Shown in pieces: positions 11,745 through 22,815 of a stretch of 33,161 nt of DNA (position 1 is the first letter of the stretch; every line of letters begins with the position of its first letter). Origin of the DNA: Trachipleistophora hominis (Eukaryota > Microsporidia > Pleistophoridae); contig JH993857.1 in assembly GCA_000316135.1 (NCBI GenBank), positions 50,236-83,396 of the forward strand. Reading direction: 5' to 3'. The translations under genes and the position numbers were made by a program. The notes beneath the pieces are model-generated. The model ran no database searches. It saw nothing but the letters and a program-made list of their open reading frames with translations, and was not told the origin of the DNA.

Positions 11745-12062
11745 ATGTCATACCTCAATCTCAATAGGAATTACACGTACAATGACTTAGATCAGGCATA
11801 CAAACGAGCGATCAAAAAGTACCATCCTATCCGAACAAAGACCAGCACACATCTTTACAGAATAACGAGCGAGTACAACTACAAGAAGAACCAGCTGAGG
11901 TATCAAGAGTGTAATATGCGAGAAATGAACGTAGATGAGATTGAGAGGGCGCTCTGCCAGTGTGGACACAGATATGACCTGGAAATGGAGAATGATGGTA
12001 TTGTAGAGTGTTGCTGGTGCAGTCTAAAGGTGAAAATAGTGGGAAGAAATAGGCTTGAATAG
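11745..12062 (+). CDS. DPH4: DPH4/JJJ3-like J-domain protein with CSL zinc finger; HPD motif changed to HPI
   Basis: A 105-residue protein. Residues 3-55 have the layout of a J domain: a YLNL opening, helix DLDQAYKRAIKKYHP, then a helix with ITSEYNYKKN...RYQ. Residues 71-97 form a DPH-type (CSL) zinc finger: C71-x-C73-G, then C89-x2-C92 followed by SL. This two-part architecture is that of DPH4/JJJ3, which supports diphthamide synthesis on elongation factor 2. Known: J proteins stimulate Hsp70 through the invariant HPD loop. Here the loop reads H27-P28-I29, so Hsp70 stimulation may be lost and the finger may carry the function. The length is short compared with fungal DPH4 (the usual J-domain linkers are trimmed). 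The start ATG is followed by the domain without an extension. Assignment to DPH4 rather than another small J protein rests on the finger. Confidence 0.7.
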   Translation: MSYLNLNRNYTYNDLDQAYKRAIKKYHPIRTKTSTHLYRITSEYNYKKNQLRYQECNMREMNVDEIERALCQCGHRYDLEMENDGIVECCWCSLKVKIVGRNRLE

Positions 12063-12784
12063 CAAAATAAACGATTTACTGCAAATGATTTACTGTTAAC
12101 GTGCCTGTGAATGCCACAGCACCAGTTTCATTGTGTAAGCCGTTGTTAAATATCAATTGTGGAGCAGTTTCTGTCGTATATAAATTATGAATAGCATTTC
12201 GTGTGTTTGCATTGTGCTATGAACCACAATTAATCATTATCTAATTGTAAATTGATTCGCTTAATCATTCGTTTGTTTGCAATACTGCCGTCTAACTCAG
12301 CAATGAAAGTGTGATAATGAGAGGATGTCCTTCTTGGATCTATTTTGTATGTTTGTACGTTTAATTGATCAAAAATAAACTAATACTAACGCTAATAATT
12401 TTTTATTGCTCTGATCAATTATAAATTAAGTTATGCTGTTTTAGTTGTTGAATAGAGTTGTGTGGTGATATATCATATCGTATTGAAACGTTTTGTGACC
12501 GTTTTTTCTTTATTTTTACTATAAAAGTATTTTTTCTAAAATAAAGACAAACTGGTTTAATATGGTAAGAAAGACATCTGTTCACTAATATTCTCTTTAA
12601 TACAATGTTTGTGTATTAACCATACATTTATTTAAAATTTTGTTTGACCATGTTACACATTACACCGATAAAGGATCAATTTAAATTAGACTTAGCTTAT
12701 TTTTTTGAGTAAAGGATTATTTTTGTTTTTCATAAAAATTTATTTAAAGACCTACAGTTAACATTCCTAATTGAGGATAATTAA
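12063..12784. other. A+T-rich spacer, no gene seen
   Basis: Nothing recognised on either strand. Confidence 0.45.
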
Positions 12785-12958
12785 ATGGTGACTAAGTGTA
12801 TTATCGTTTATTGTTGTGTGGTAAACTGTACGAATCGTTACTGCCAACAGGGCCAAAACTTCTTAAACTCAAAGTGTTATAAATGTCTGAAAATAATTTG
12901 CATTACCACGTACACACAGTTTAGGAATTGTGATGAGGTGAAAAAATATGAAGGTTAA
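12785..12958 (+). CDS. Small Cys-rich, possibly zinc-binding protein
   Basis: A 57-codon frame from ATG 12785 to TAA 12958 encodes nine cysteines (residues 5, 10, 11, 15, 20, 31, 34, 39, 49). The second half, C31-x2-C34-x4-C39-x9-C49, recalls the zinc-ribbon spacing of small ribosomal or RNA-polymerase-type proteins, but the first half does not fit RPS27 or any family I can name. A run of 57 codons with this many Cys, Asn, Gln and Lys residues in an A+T-rich spacer is unlikely to be noise. No CCC/GGG triplet is close upstream. It may be a complete small protein or the last intact piece of a longer dead gene, since coding relics follow directly downstream. Confidence 0.45.
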   Translation: MVTKCIIVYCCVVNCTNRYCQQGQNFLNSKCYKCLKIICITTYTQFRNCDEVKKYEG

Positions 12959-13009
12959 TAATTAAGACACATTGCTTCACTTCTATTTATCAGCTATGAC
13001 GTGGAAGTA

Positions 13010-13290
13010 ATATGACGATGACTGTTCTCCCAATGTACCAATGTAACGTCAAAAGACTGAGTGCAAGGATAGAATGAAGCTTGCAATACATAATTTTGCC
13101 CTGGAATGGTGCTATGATGTATAATCACTTTAGTGAACGCACGTTGATAAGCAGCGATTTTTGCTAGATGCGAGTTTCAAACACAATAGAATAAAATACC
13201 ATCCCAATGTGATACTCCAAATGGATGTTGTAGTATTATACGGTCATTCTCAGGTTTCAATGATCGAATAAATAAGCGTGAGCTGCACTA
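13010..13290 (+). pseudogene. Short coding relic, unidentified
   Basis: Protein-like pieces occur in more than one frame on the plus strand. They include MKLAIHNFALEWCYDV (ATG 13075) and a 42-codon open run from 13152 containing DKQRFLLDASFKHNRIKYHP, then VILQMDVVVLYGHSQVSMIE ending at a TAA near 13272. The pieces are interrupted by stops and no family is recognised. Confidence 0.35.
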
Positions 13291-13800
13291 CAATAATAAA
13301 ATATGATTAATTTGGTTGCTAAAATATTATAAAAGCGTTATATATTTGCAAAAAACCATTAGAAATACTAATAAAAGGTCAGCTCTCATGCTGATTGAAC
13401 AATTAATGAAAAAATCAAAGAATTGTGTTGTAAATATTCGTAATAAATAACAATTTACAACTTATTACACAATTTAATGTTCCAAAGATCACTCAACAAA
13501 CATTCATGTTCGATGTTTAGTGAAAATGCTATCATCTGCTAAAAATTAATTTATTAGGTCTATAGAGGAATGTTGAATTGTTAATTAATATGTTTCTTCA
13601 AAAAAAGCTTTTATAGAAAAGAGCGAGTTGTTAAGAACACTATAATAAATAAGATGAAAAAAGTATAAAAATATACTAATGTAGTCTTCTGTTTTGTAAA
13701 AGAAATAACACAACTAGCATTGGGTAGGAAGATTTAACTGTATTTTAATTAGTATTCATTTCTTACCATGAAGTAAAGAAATATAATCTGAATATGCTTG
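13291..13800. other. A+T-rich spacer, no gene seen
   Basis: Nothing recognised; it forms the 3' flank of the membrane-protein gene. Confidence 0.45.
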
Positions 13801-14699
13801 TTAGAGGAAAAAATGAGCGAACACCGGATATAAGAATGGAATAGCCATATTCGCTGTGATAAAGAATATGATTGGCTTACTCGGCAGCGGATAAACCATT
13901 TCTTGTGGGTTCTTAATGATTACGTATCCGTTGGAATCGAGCAGGTATAAGGTAATAAAGACAGTTATAGCTGCGTACACCAGTAGCACACGATCAAGGC
14001 TTCCAAAATCACATAAATCTGTTGTAGCATGCATTATACCAGACAAAACAGCTCCTATCACGATATAAATCTGGGTGTAAGTAATCGTTAATCTGTAAAG
14101 CTCATTGGCAGTTGTTACGAATGCAAAAATTGAAAATAACAATAAATACACGGTGTAAGAGACAGCATGGTGAGCAATCAGGAAATCAGCAAATAAAATT
14201 CTGAAAATGATGCTTACAACTGCCAAGATTGCATAATTCTGCTTTTTTTCCACCATAAAACTTTCAAAAATTTCATCGATTGGTGCCGACCCGAATGTCG
14301 TGTAAGTGTCCATATTGTACACGATTGCTCCCATAAGTAACACCATGAAGATAAGTATCAAATTTTGCTCTCGATCATATATTAGGCAGATATACGCCAG
14401 TGTGACTGTAAATAGCACAAAAATTATGTGTGACTGTCGTGAAACCATCTGGTAAACTAGGTAAATTATAACAAAATCAACCAATGACAGCATAAATGTC
14501 AATAGAACTTCTATTGTGCTTGATTTTTTGAAGCTTACGATTTTCTTTTTTGTATGCATTCCGCAAGGAGACATAACACATAGAATATAGCAAACAAGGA
14601 AAAATAGCTGTTCTCCTGATATTTTATTGCCAGGTTCAAGACAATATACGTTGTGAAGTAGAGCAGCAATCTAGTGAGTGTTTTCCAAATGACGTTCAT
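13801..14699 (-). CDS. Polytopic membrane protein of unknown function, N-terminus in a different frame
   Basis: The main frame (stop at 13801, open up to 14574 and beyond) encodes about seven hydrophobic segments, among them VLLTFMLSLVDFVIIYLVYQ, IIFVLFTVTLAYICLIY, LILIFMVLLMGAIVY, IYIVIGAVLSGIMH and PIIFFITANMAIPFLYPVFA. The apparent ATG at 14574 is probably not the real start. A second frame runs from ATG 14699 to TAA 14535 (54 codons: MNVIWKTLTRLLLYFTTYIV, then YFSLFAIFYVLCLLAECIQK), adds two more membrane segments, and has a GGGG block about 10 bases upstream as other genes here do. The two frames meet around 14538-14555, at an A-run (T-run on the plus strand). A homopolymer miscount explains it most simply. 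An intron starting GTAAG at 14538 and 20 bases long would also restore frame, but its 3' end is unconvincing. No family was recognised; about 300 residues in all. Confidence 0.6.
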
Positions 14700-16448
14700 A
14701 ACGATGACCCCTCCATAATTTTGTAAAGATATTCAATTACGATCTTTGAATAAATCTTGTGAAAATGTCTTAGAACCTGGCACAGTTCAGTCTCATATAT
14801 TTATTGGATACTCAAATTTTTATGAACACTATACATGATTTACATGTTCTTCTTGGTTTTGCTACTGGTCATACTTTGGTCTACAGCAACAATCCACAAC
14901 AACATGGCATGTATTGATTGTTTTACAGCACTGATAACATCTCATCTTGTGTCAATGGCGGTTTTTAATTTTTTATCTTGTAACTTTGCATTTTTAATAT
15001 TTGAAATAAAACGTGTTATTTGGTGTTTGTTTTAATTTTCATACTTAGACCGGTAATCTTTTTATTACCGCAGATACTAATTTCAATTTAATCTTTCCTT
15101 ATATTGAACATAGAATTTTTTTGCTGTGTGATGTAAATTTATTGTTATCAAAGGATAATAGAGAACTGAAATTTATATTTTCAATCTATCATGAGCAGTC
15201 ATATATTTTTTTACAACAGCGTTTATTACCTCACACTATACATTGATACTCTTTTTGTAGCTGTATTTGTTCAGAGATCATACATTCATAATTATTTCCG
15301 GTTATACTCTGAAACTTGTTCTATTTTACATTGCAAATCTTATTTTAATCATGAGATCAGATTGTCATTTTAATATTTAACATAAGAAATAACATATCGG
15401 TGTTATTTAACATTTTGATCGGAACCGCTGTTGCCAAGTTTTTAACTTTGTTTTAGTTATAATTGACGGCATGCATCCGTACAGGCATATGGTGATAATA
15501 TAGTATTATAATGAACCACGTAAAATAATCATTATAATAATTTTTGTAACGTATTTGTGTAACAATTCAGTACATTTGATAATGGATGATATTGCTTAAT
15601 ATATGATTTTAACTTCAAACGGTTATAGATGAAGATAGAGAGTGTTAAATATATAACGAATGTTGCAGAAGCAAAAGTATAACTATAAATTTGTAACTTA
15701 AAATTCGTTTTGCTGTGAAAAACCTTGACGTGAAGCAATTATAAGTTATTGCTATGCCACTTATAACAGAATTAAATCATTCATTAAAAAAATCGCATTC
15801 ATCTTGCAGTCTTGAACTAATATACGTTAATAAGGTCGTTTTCGATAGACGAAGGCTGATAGATGGACGAGTCTAATTGATCAGGTTTTAATGATACTTA
15901 CAAGTGATGAGAAAAAAGACAATATATATGGAATATTTACATTAGCGCTATACTTATATCATTTATACTTATAAATGATGAACATTTACAGGATTTATTT
16001 ACAATTTTTTTCTATAACATGTGTATTTTCAAGGATCACAATTCATACGTGTGAATGCCCCGATGATTGGTTTGTACTAATTTGCGTTTTAAATATTTTA
16101 CTGTGAAATATGATCATTTATAAATAGCTAAACGCGTTTTATAGTTTATATATAAATTTAGGTTAGAACTTTTCATTCAGCATCACCAAAATAAATAAAA
16201 AAATAACACAAGGCTGATTGTATCATATAACATTACCTGGTTTGTTAGCATATAGCGATTGTTTTCGCTTTTCATCAATGAAATAAAATGTTTTATTTCA
16301 TTGGGAATGTTTTAAATTACTTATTACTCCAACTTAACTTCATGTCAAAAATGCTGCATAGAAAACATATGGTAGCATGAGAATGAATTAGATATTAAAG
16401 CTTGTTCACCAAATTCTGAGACGGTGATCATATCATAAATTGGTAAAA
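14700..16448. other. A+T-rich spacer, no supported gene
   Basis: Short hydrophobic frames at 14835-15035 and 15191-15373 (plus) and 15532-15738 (minus) look like products of T-rich DNA and lack start signals. Nothing else was recognised. Confidence 0.45.
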
Positions 16449-16690
16449 ATGATATTTAAAGATATTTGGGTTGTATTAGCATTATTAATCCTTTTAAACA
16501 TGTTCTTATGCACGATATAAGTGCATTTAGTGAAACAAATGATTAAGAAAATGAAAAAAACGAAGCATCTTGTGAACGTGTTGATGATTATAATAATACC
16601 TTATGCGGCGAAAGTGATGAAGATAGTAAACGAAGAGATATTTACAATAAAAGCGCCAATGTAATATTCGCAATTAGTATTTTCTTGTAA
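16449..16690 (+). pseudogene. Broken gene for a small secreted or membrane protein
   Basis: ATG 16449 opens a convincing signal-peptide sequence (MIFKDIWVVLALLILLNMFL) that stops at TAA 16518. From 16508 a second frame, offset by one step, reads MHDISAFSETND, a single TAA (16544), then an acidic, Cys-containing stretch (ENEKNEASCERVDDYNN, then GESDEDSKRRDIYNKSANV) and a short hydrophobic end, stopping at 16690. The original frame is also largely open after its stop, so which frame carried the protein is uncertain. A recently disabled gene, or a sequence error near 16510 plus a true stop, would both fit. No family is recognised. Confidence 0.35.
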
Positions 16691-16949
16691 TAAGCATTAT
16701 TTGATTTCTAATAATCTGTAAGCGATCAAATTACACGATGAAACTATAATTTCCATTCTCAGATAATCTCATGATGTTATTATTGTATTTAAGCGCAATT
16801 AGTTTGTAACAACATAATTATGTGGTATTTTATGTGGTATTCACCGGATTAAACGTAAAATTAAATGTTTTTTCTGATAACTCATATCATTGAACTGTCT
16901 ATTTCTATGAATTAGTTTTATCAAAGGGCACAATTAATTTTGCTGGCTT

Positions 16950-17064
16950 TATTTTCTTATTAAAAGTTAATTTAATTATCTGCTTCATACACATTACCTA
17001 ACCAAACGTACTCTTCTGGTTCGCTGGGATCGACCTTGGCCACCGACCTTTGGTTCATGGATGG
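16950..17064 (+). repeat. Dispersed repeat family, full-length reference copy
   Basis: The order of blocks is TTATTAAAAG, TTTAATTATCTGCTTCATAC, ACATTACCTAACCAAACGTA, CTCTTCTGGTTCGCTGGGAT, then CCTTTGGTTCATGG. The first half is A+T-rich and the second about half G+C. Related copies in both orientations lie at 6931, 23891, 25410, 28176, 28336, 28461, 29219 and 30241. Confidence 0.7.
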
Positions 17065-17501
17065 TAGCATTATTTCCAGACTGTTATTCTTCTTACATTG
17101 AAATACAGCAACCTTATTGCCAAAAGCTTCATATTATAGTTATTAAATACGTACCGTATATAGAATTATATATTTTAATGAAACATCAACATTTTCTAGG
17201 TATATAAACATTATTCTTTAAATGCAGCCATTAATTCAAAGATAACGATATATCTGAACAACATTTGCTGCAGCTAACATAAGATTTTAATTCTCAAATA
17301 CGTTTAAATGTATATTTGAGGTTAGATGTGGCTAAAAGAATAAAATAGTACTACCACCGTTACTATAAAAACCAGTCGTTTTATTATATTATAAAATATC
17401 ATGGCTCGGTCAACTTACATAATAAGCAAATGGTCTCAATTTTAAATTTTACCAATCAAGGAAACATTTCATTTAGCAGCAGAGGAACACCCATTACTCA
17501 T

Positions 17502-17852
17502 ATGAGTGAAACACATACTCTTACTCATGAAGAATTAGTAGCAAAAAACATATCTGAAATGATTAGAGAATGCGGGTTTCGAAACACTGTTGATTCAGCG
17601 CTCGATGAAATAATCAGAACACACCCGAAGGTATTTATTTGCGTTATTATGTTTTTATACATTATTGCCATTCTGCTATTAGGCTATGGCATACGATATG
17701 CACGTAAAAGTTTCAAAAAATCTTGTGATTTACGTAGTGGCCGAAACCAAGATATAGGAGTATTCGCAGTGAAAATTGATTCATACAACAATGAAAACGA
17801 AATTTACACTGTTTCGAACTCCTATGGCGGTATTAAAACAAAAAATTTATGA
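17502..17852 (+). CDS. Single-pass membrane protein of unknown function
   Basis: The frame is open from ATG 17430, but the second ATG at 17502 is preferred because a CCC triplet lies about 10 bases upstream (ACACCCATTACTCAT), the start signal seen on other genes in this window. From there the product is 116 residues: an N-terminal polar region with a likely helix (HEELVAKNISEMIRECGF), one membrane segment (about residues 44-64, VFICVIMFLYIIAILLLGYG), a basic stretch (RYARKSFKKS) and a polar C-terminal tail. The positive residues after the membrane segment suggest the tail is cytosolic. If 17430 is the start, 24 residues are added. No family is recognised. Confidence 0.55.
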   Translation: MSETHTLTHEELVAKNISEMIRECGFRNTVDSALDEIIRTHPKVFICVIMFLYIIAILLLGYGIRYARKSFKKSCDLRSGRNQDIGVFAVKIDSYNNENEIYTVSNSYGGIKTKNL

Positions 17853-20547
17853 TATCTGCTTTACTATGATCATTAAGGCAGGATGTTCGTATTAATAAAA
17901 AGGATATTTAAAAAATGACCGGATTGTCCATATTCTTGGAGCCGATATATACCGGATATAATCATTCCAAGTGAGCTTGTGTCGATGAGAGTTATTTTTG
18001 GCGCTTTTTAACTTTATTATATTCTAAAAAGGTATTGAAAGATTGTCACGATGTGTTTACTGGAGTTAACGTATTAACACGATGTAAAGGTTTTGGCTTC
18101 CTACGGCATAAAAAATTTTGCTTGATACAGGACAAGCTATGATTCATATGCAATGAAAAAACAGAAGTATAAAAGCGCAAAAGTTTTATTCTAGCGTTTA
18201 ATCTAAAACACGATAAATATTAAAGATGCAGAATAATATGCATATTATCGACGAGCAAAGTTAAGTAAACGCCACGCAAAAAAATATTTACTCCACCAAA
18301 GAAATATTTGACATTTAATCCAAGCAAGAATACTCATTGTATATTATAGGTTAATTGAACTATTTCCAGTGGGATAGTAGAGTATTCTCTTTTTAAAAAA
18401 CAGAAAGAGTTTATTTTAAAAAGCTAATAACTAATCCTCCAACATTAACGCACGTATTCCAATTTACAACCATTAATGCATTAATTAACACGAAATATCG
18501 ACGAAATAATCTGTATTGTATCATAGGTACCTTTTAAACTACAAACACACAATAAAGTTGAAAATGACATAAAACTTATACGTATCCTTTTTTAGAACAA
18601 AAATCAACATTTATTTTCAATTTCATTTTTTATTTTTAATATCAAATCAAACGTCACAAAATCCGTGTATAGAACATTTCCATAAGTATCGCTAGTTAAG
18701 CTTAAACGCAGAGCCGCACAATAAATCATCGGTCTTAACAGAGAAATAAATTAACTCTATTTAGACACTTTTTATAATATAGAATAGTCATCTGGCGTAT
18801 TTATCATTATCTACGGTTTAACATCCTCCATTCTAAAATAAATGTAAATCACATCAATGTTGTAGTTTGTACTTCGTTAATAGAGAATCGCCGCACTACT
18901 CAGTTCTATTAACAAAAAATATTACAATGAGAAAGTACAGGTTACACAGAAATAGTTGATATGATACACCTTAAACTTAAGTGTATACTGAAATAAATGT
19001 TGATTTAAAGGCTAACTAGCCCATCATTAACAGAAGCTAAACTCGATTTGCTAGTAAATGCCTAAAAAACATCCATCTGCATTATGTAATGCTTATACAA
19101 TATAGTCTTATAGACATAACGATAGATCACTATTAAATGAAATAGCGTGCATTTAATGTTGTTCGATGGTAAAAATTATATTTTTATTATGAAGTTAATT
19201 AATATTGCACAAATGATAAAATGTTTCAGAGCTCTACGAATAAACACCAAGTAAGAATTTTAAAAGAACTGTAAAGAAGGATGCAGTAAATAATGCTATT
19301 TATTTTATTTTACGTATACTGTGTTTTATTACCGTTAAACACGTTTATGTCCTAGTACGCATCCGTTTTCATAAACATTATCTTTAAACACGATAGATAG
19401 GTTGAGTGAAATATTTATTTTTAATTATTTTTCAATATACAAATGATCCACCGATATCATGCTTGATTTGGGAATCTGTTGCCAAAAAGAGAGCTGTACT
19501 GTGACGGGGATGCACGCTTGCTGGTATAAAGTCACAATATCATCATTACATCATTGCAAATATAAAAATTAATGTTATTAAATTCTTCTTTCTTGTATAA
19601 CAATAAGTAAAAGTGTGATATAATGCATTGTATAAAATGTATACGTATGGACCATCGTATACTTTTCATTATTCAAAACAAATTTGAGCCAAGTGGCAGA
19701 AGTGAAAATGCTATGCTTCATTCTTAAAAAATGTAAACAGCCATTAAAAATTGGTTAAACTTTAATTTATTCGGAAACTACATTTTATTTCGATTTTTTT
19801 TGACATTTCTTGGCATCTCTGATCACTTTTGAAATATACACTTCGCAAGAATTAAGCAAAGAAATATTAATTAAGAAAATTATTTGCTGTTAAACTGTGA
19901 TAATTAGAGGGATTTACAACTTTGAGCAACTCAATTTTCTACCATTATTTATCATTAAAAATAAATTCGGATGTATTTTCTCAGTGGAAGAATGGTCGAT
20001 ACCGAAATGGATTTGTTCAAAAATAGTCTGCGTATAAAATGACAGGTACGAAAAAGTAATTATACGAAAATTAACATCACTCACGAGTAGCTTGGAAGCA
20101 GAATCACAATTTTGAACTTAAGATAAATCTTAAAGAAGTCTTACTATCATTTTCTCGTGTTACTAAAAAATTGTTGCAAACACTTACATATGTATAAATT
20201 ATATAATATATATCGCACTACAATGAATATATAGTTCTTTCTGTCTATATTTCATATCTGTCATATTTTCGTACATGAGTTTGTTATCTGATACTACAAC
20301 CTTTCATCCTATCGGTTTATTACTTTTGAATATTTTGTGCTATTTTTCAGTAAGAAATTGTCATTTTAGAGATTATTACATACGATAGCCTCTCATTTTT
20401 ATTTTTTCCTCTCAATTTATCATAATGACTTTTGAATGACATTTATTTAAAAATTATCAATAATACATTATAGGAAAAATGACATGTCAAACAATTAGTA
20501 AGATGCTTTGATATTAAAAGAGTTTAATCATATTATGACGGCAATAA
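17853..20547. other. Long A+T-rich spacer, no supported gene
   Basis: No frame of 60 codons or more was found with plausible composition. Slightly richer stretches at about 18050-18150 and 19440-19530 may hold old coding fragments but nothing readable. Confidence 0.5.
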
Positions 20548-22023
20548 ATGTCATATCAGATCTATAAGAGAAAAGCTTTTCATAGTCGCATGACAAAATT
20601 CAGAAAGCTAGACATCTTAGCCAAAATGTCAGTCAAATACAACAGATCAGAAGACAAAATGATACAAGAGTATGATAATAGTACGAAGTATGTTGAGAGA
20701 GCTGTCTTTGAGAGAGATGAGGTTAATAATGCAGCAACACTGAAAAAGTATAACTATGATATTAGATATCTAAACGATGAACATATGACCACTAAAAACA
20801 TGACACTCAGAAACAACAAATTGGTGTATGAAGCGTTCAAAGTGGAAAGCAGGAACAGTCCCGCTTTAATAAGCCAAAATAGAAATGAAAAGGACACGGA
20901 GCTGTCTTGCAACGCTAATGCTACAGAAATAGACAACGAAAGACCAGATGATAACTTATATATAACAAATAAACCAAAAAAGTTTGGATCAAATATCGTG
21001 AATCGTATATACAGTGCTAAACAGAAAAGAGATGATGAAATATATTATGAGAATGCAGAGACTCAGATGGACAAGATAATGAGAACACAAGGTTTTCGTA
21101 CAGATGAATATTCTAATAATTCAGGAAATATTGTGAGTAATCCTTACTATACACACGTTCTACAAGAAGAATATAAAATGGCAAGTCTTAAAATTAGTGA
21201 TACTAAATATCAGCACGCATCACAAGACGTGGCAAATGATGCCACTAACAGCGATATACAATCAAATATTTATTATAATAACAAAGATATTGACAATATG
21301 AATTCTGAAAAGGACGCCGTGTCTTTTACGGAGTTCCCAGATAGTTCTTTATACACAAGCAGTGATAATACGAATAACACTAGTCTATATTATACGGACA
21401 AGAGGAGTAAAGAACAAGTATTTAGGTTAAATCACTCTACATACGAGAAAAACAACGAAGAAGGTTTTATACAAGACAGAAAGGTAGTGAATAGATATCC
21501 ATTGTGCTATTTGTATAGTCATGGCAAAAATAGCAACTACATGTATGCTAATCCTGATATGCCAATAGAAAGTGATAATGCAGCACGCATTAAAGTACTA
21601 TATCCCCAATCGAAACACTTTCAGACTGACCAAGACAGCGAGTTTCTCGTACACGAATTTATCACTGGTAATAAATCTAAATCAAGAACTGTCCAAGAGC
21701 TCAAAACACTGTATAAAAACTTCAAGGCCAAGTTAAGAACGTGCGATTACGAGGAATACAAGAATCTCGATTATCTCATAAGTATAATTGATGAATTGAG
21801 TGAGAGAAAGAAAAAGTCACAGAAAAACACGTTATCAAGCCACGCAAAGAAAGTTCTGCATTCAGAATGCGAGTTAAGGCGACGAACGGCTATAAATTTG
21901 GGATTGCTGGCGATCTCTGATTTTGTTGATAAAACAGTCGCAACCAAGCGAAATAAGAAGAAAATAATATTTGGTGCCTTGCAGCTGATTCTAAAATTGA
22001 AATTAGAAAATTTGGATCATTAG
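20548..22023 (+). CDS. 491-residue hydrophilic protein of unknown function
   Basis: The longest unbroken frame in the middle of the window. The protein is rich in Asn, Tyr, Lys, Asp and Ser, has no membrane segment or signal peptide, and no catalytic motif was found. Residues 1-370 look disordered, with scattered Tyr/Asn pairs (for example SNPYYTHVLQEEYKM, then IYYNNKDIDNMNSEKD). The last 115 residues are more regular and probably helical: TVQELKTLYKNFKAKLRTCD, DYLISIIDELSERKKK, then ELRRRTAINLGLLAISDFVD and IIFGALQLILKLKLENL. The C-terminal part may be the folded domain. The start is uncertain: no CCC/GGG triplet lies near ATG 20548, and ATGs at codons 15 and 27 are alternatives. It is flanked by long spacers. 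The function cannot be inferred. Confidence 0.7.
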   Translation: MSYQIYKRKAFHSRMTKFRKLDILAKMSVKYNRSEDKMIQEYDNSTKYVERAVFERDEVNNAATLKKYNYDIRYLNDEHMTTKNMTLRNNKLVYEAFKVESRNSPALISQNRNEKDTELSCNANATEIDNERPDDNLYITNKPKKFGSNIVNRIYSAKQKRDDEIYYENAETQMDKIMRTQGFRTDEYSNNSGNIVSNPYYTHVLQEEYKMASLKISDTKYQHASQDVANDATNSDIQSNIYYNNKDIDNMNSEKDAVSFTEFPDSSLYTSSDNTNNTSLYYTDKRSKEQVFRLNHSTYEKNNEEGFIQDRKVVNRYPLCYLYSHGKNSNYMYANPDMPIESDNAARIKVLYPQSKHFQTDQDSEFLVHEFITGNKSKSRTVQELKTLYKNFKAKLRTCDYEEYKNLDYLISIIDELSERKKKSQKNTLSSHAKKVLHSECELRRRTAINLGLLAISDFVDKTVATKRNKKKIIFGALQLILKLKLENLDH

Positions 22024-22644
22024 GTATTTATTAAAAGGGTAGATGAGCAATAAAAGTACAGTTATATCTCAATTGATTCTTTAGTCATTATATATAACAT
22101 GAAACACGTTTCATTATTCAAACGAATTTCATTCTAAGATCCTTTACTAACTCTTTGCTTACAGTTCACGACTCGTTTACACTTTTGTACACCAAAAGAT
22201 AAAAACAAATTTACGATTTATAGATAAGTAAATTTGATTCATAAAGCATTTTCAAAAATCGTTAGTCATCAGCACCATCAAAGTTAATAAAAGGATAACT
22301 TTCAAAACGATTGGTCAGTTTAAGAGAAAAATAAAAATATCGATGACAAATAAAAACTTTCCTATCGTATTAATTCTTATATTCAGCATCTACCTAATTA
22401 TCTCTTATCAAAGATTTTCCAAGCATGCTAATCTCATATAAAGATTAATTTTACGATCACTACTGCTATATAGTACATGAAAATAATTTTATTAGAGTGT
22501 GGCGATAAAAGAAAGTTAAAATAAATTTTAATGAAGTTACACCAACCTTTCGCCATTTTTTGAAATACCACTGTCTGTAAATCCATAAAATAAATACTTC
22601 AGTTGCACCAGAAGGTATTTATATGGTATAAGAATGACCAAAAT
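22024..22644. other. A+T-rich spacer, no gene seen
   Basis: Nothing recognised on either strand. Confidence 0.5.
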
Positions 22645-22773
22645 CATACGAATAGAACGAGTCTCGCGTATACTGTGTAATATTAGAAAAAATAAATTGT
22701 AGAACCACATTCTTTATATTTAATCAAACAGACATACGAATAGAAGGAATCTCGCGTATACCGTGTAATATGA
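22645..22773. repeat. Two 42-base direct repeats 88 bases apart
   Basis: CATACGAATAGAACGAGTCT followed by CGCGTATACTGTGTAATATT (22645-22686) recurs at 22733-22773 with a few substitutions (CATACGAATAGAAGGAATCT, then CGCGTATACCGTGTAATATG). Confidence 0.75.
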
Positions 22774-22815
22774 GGAAAGGATAGTTTCATCCATACCATC
22801 ATTATTGATTGAATT

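Noticed and set aside
14519..14538. 20-base intron starting GTAAG in the membrane-protein gene
   Set aside because: It restores the frame but is shorter than known microsporidian introns and lacks a convincing branch point and 3' site; a homopolymer miscount is simpler.
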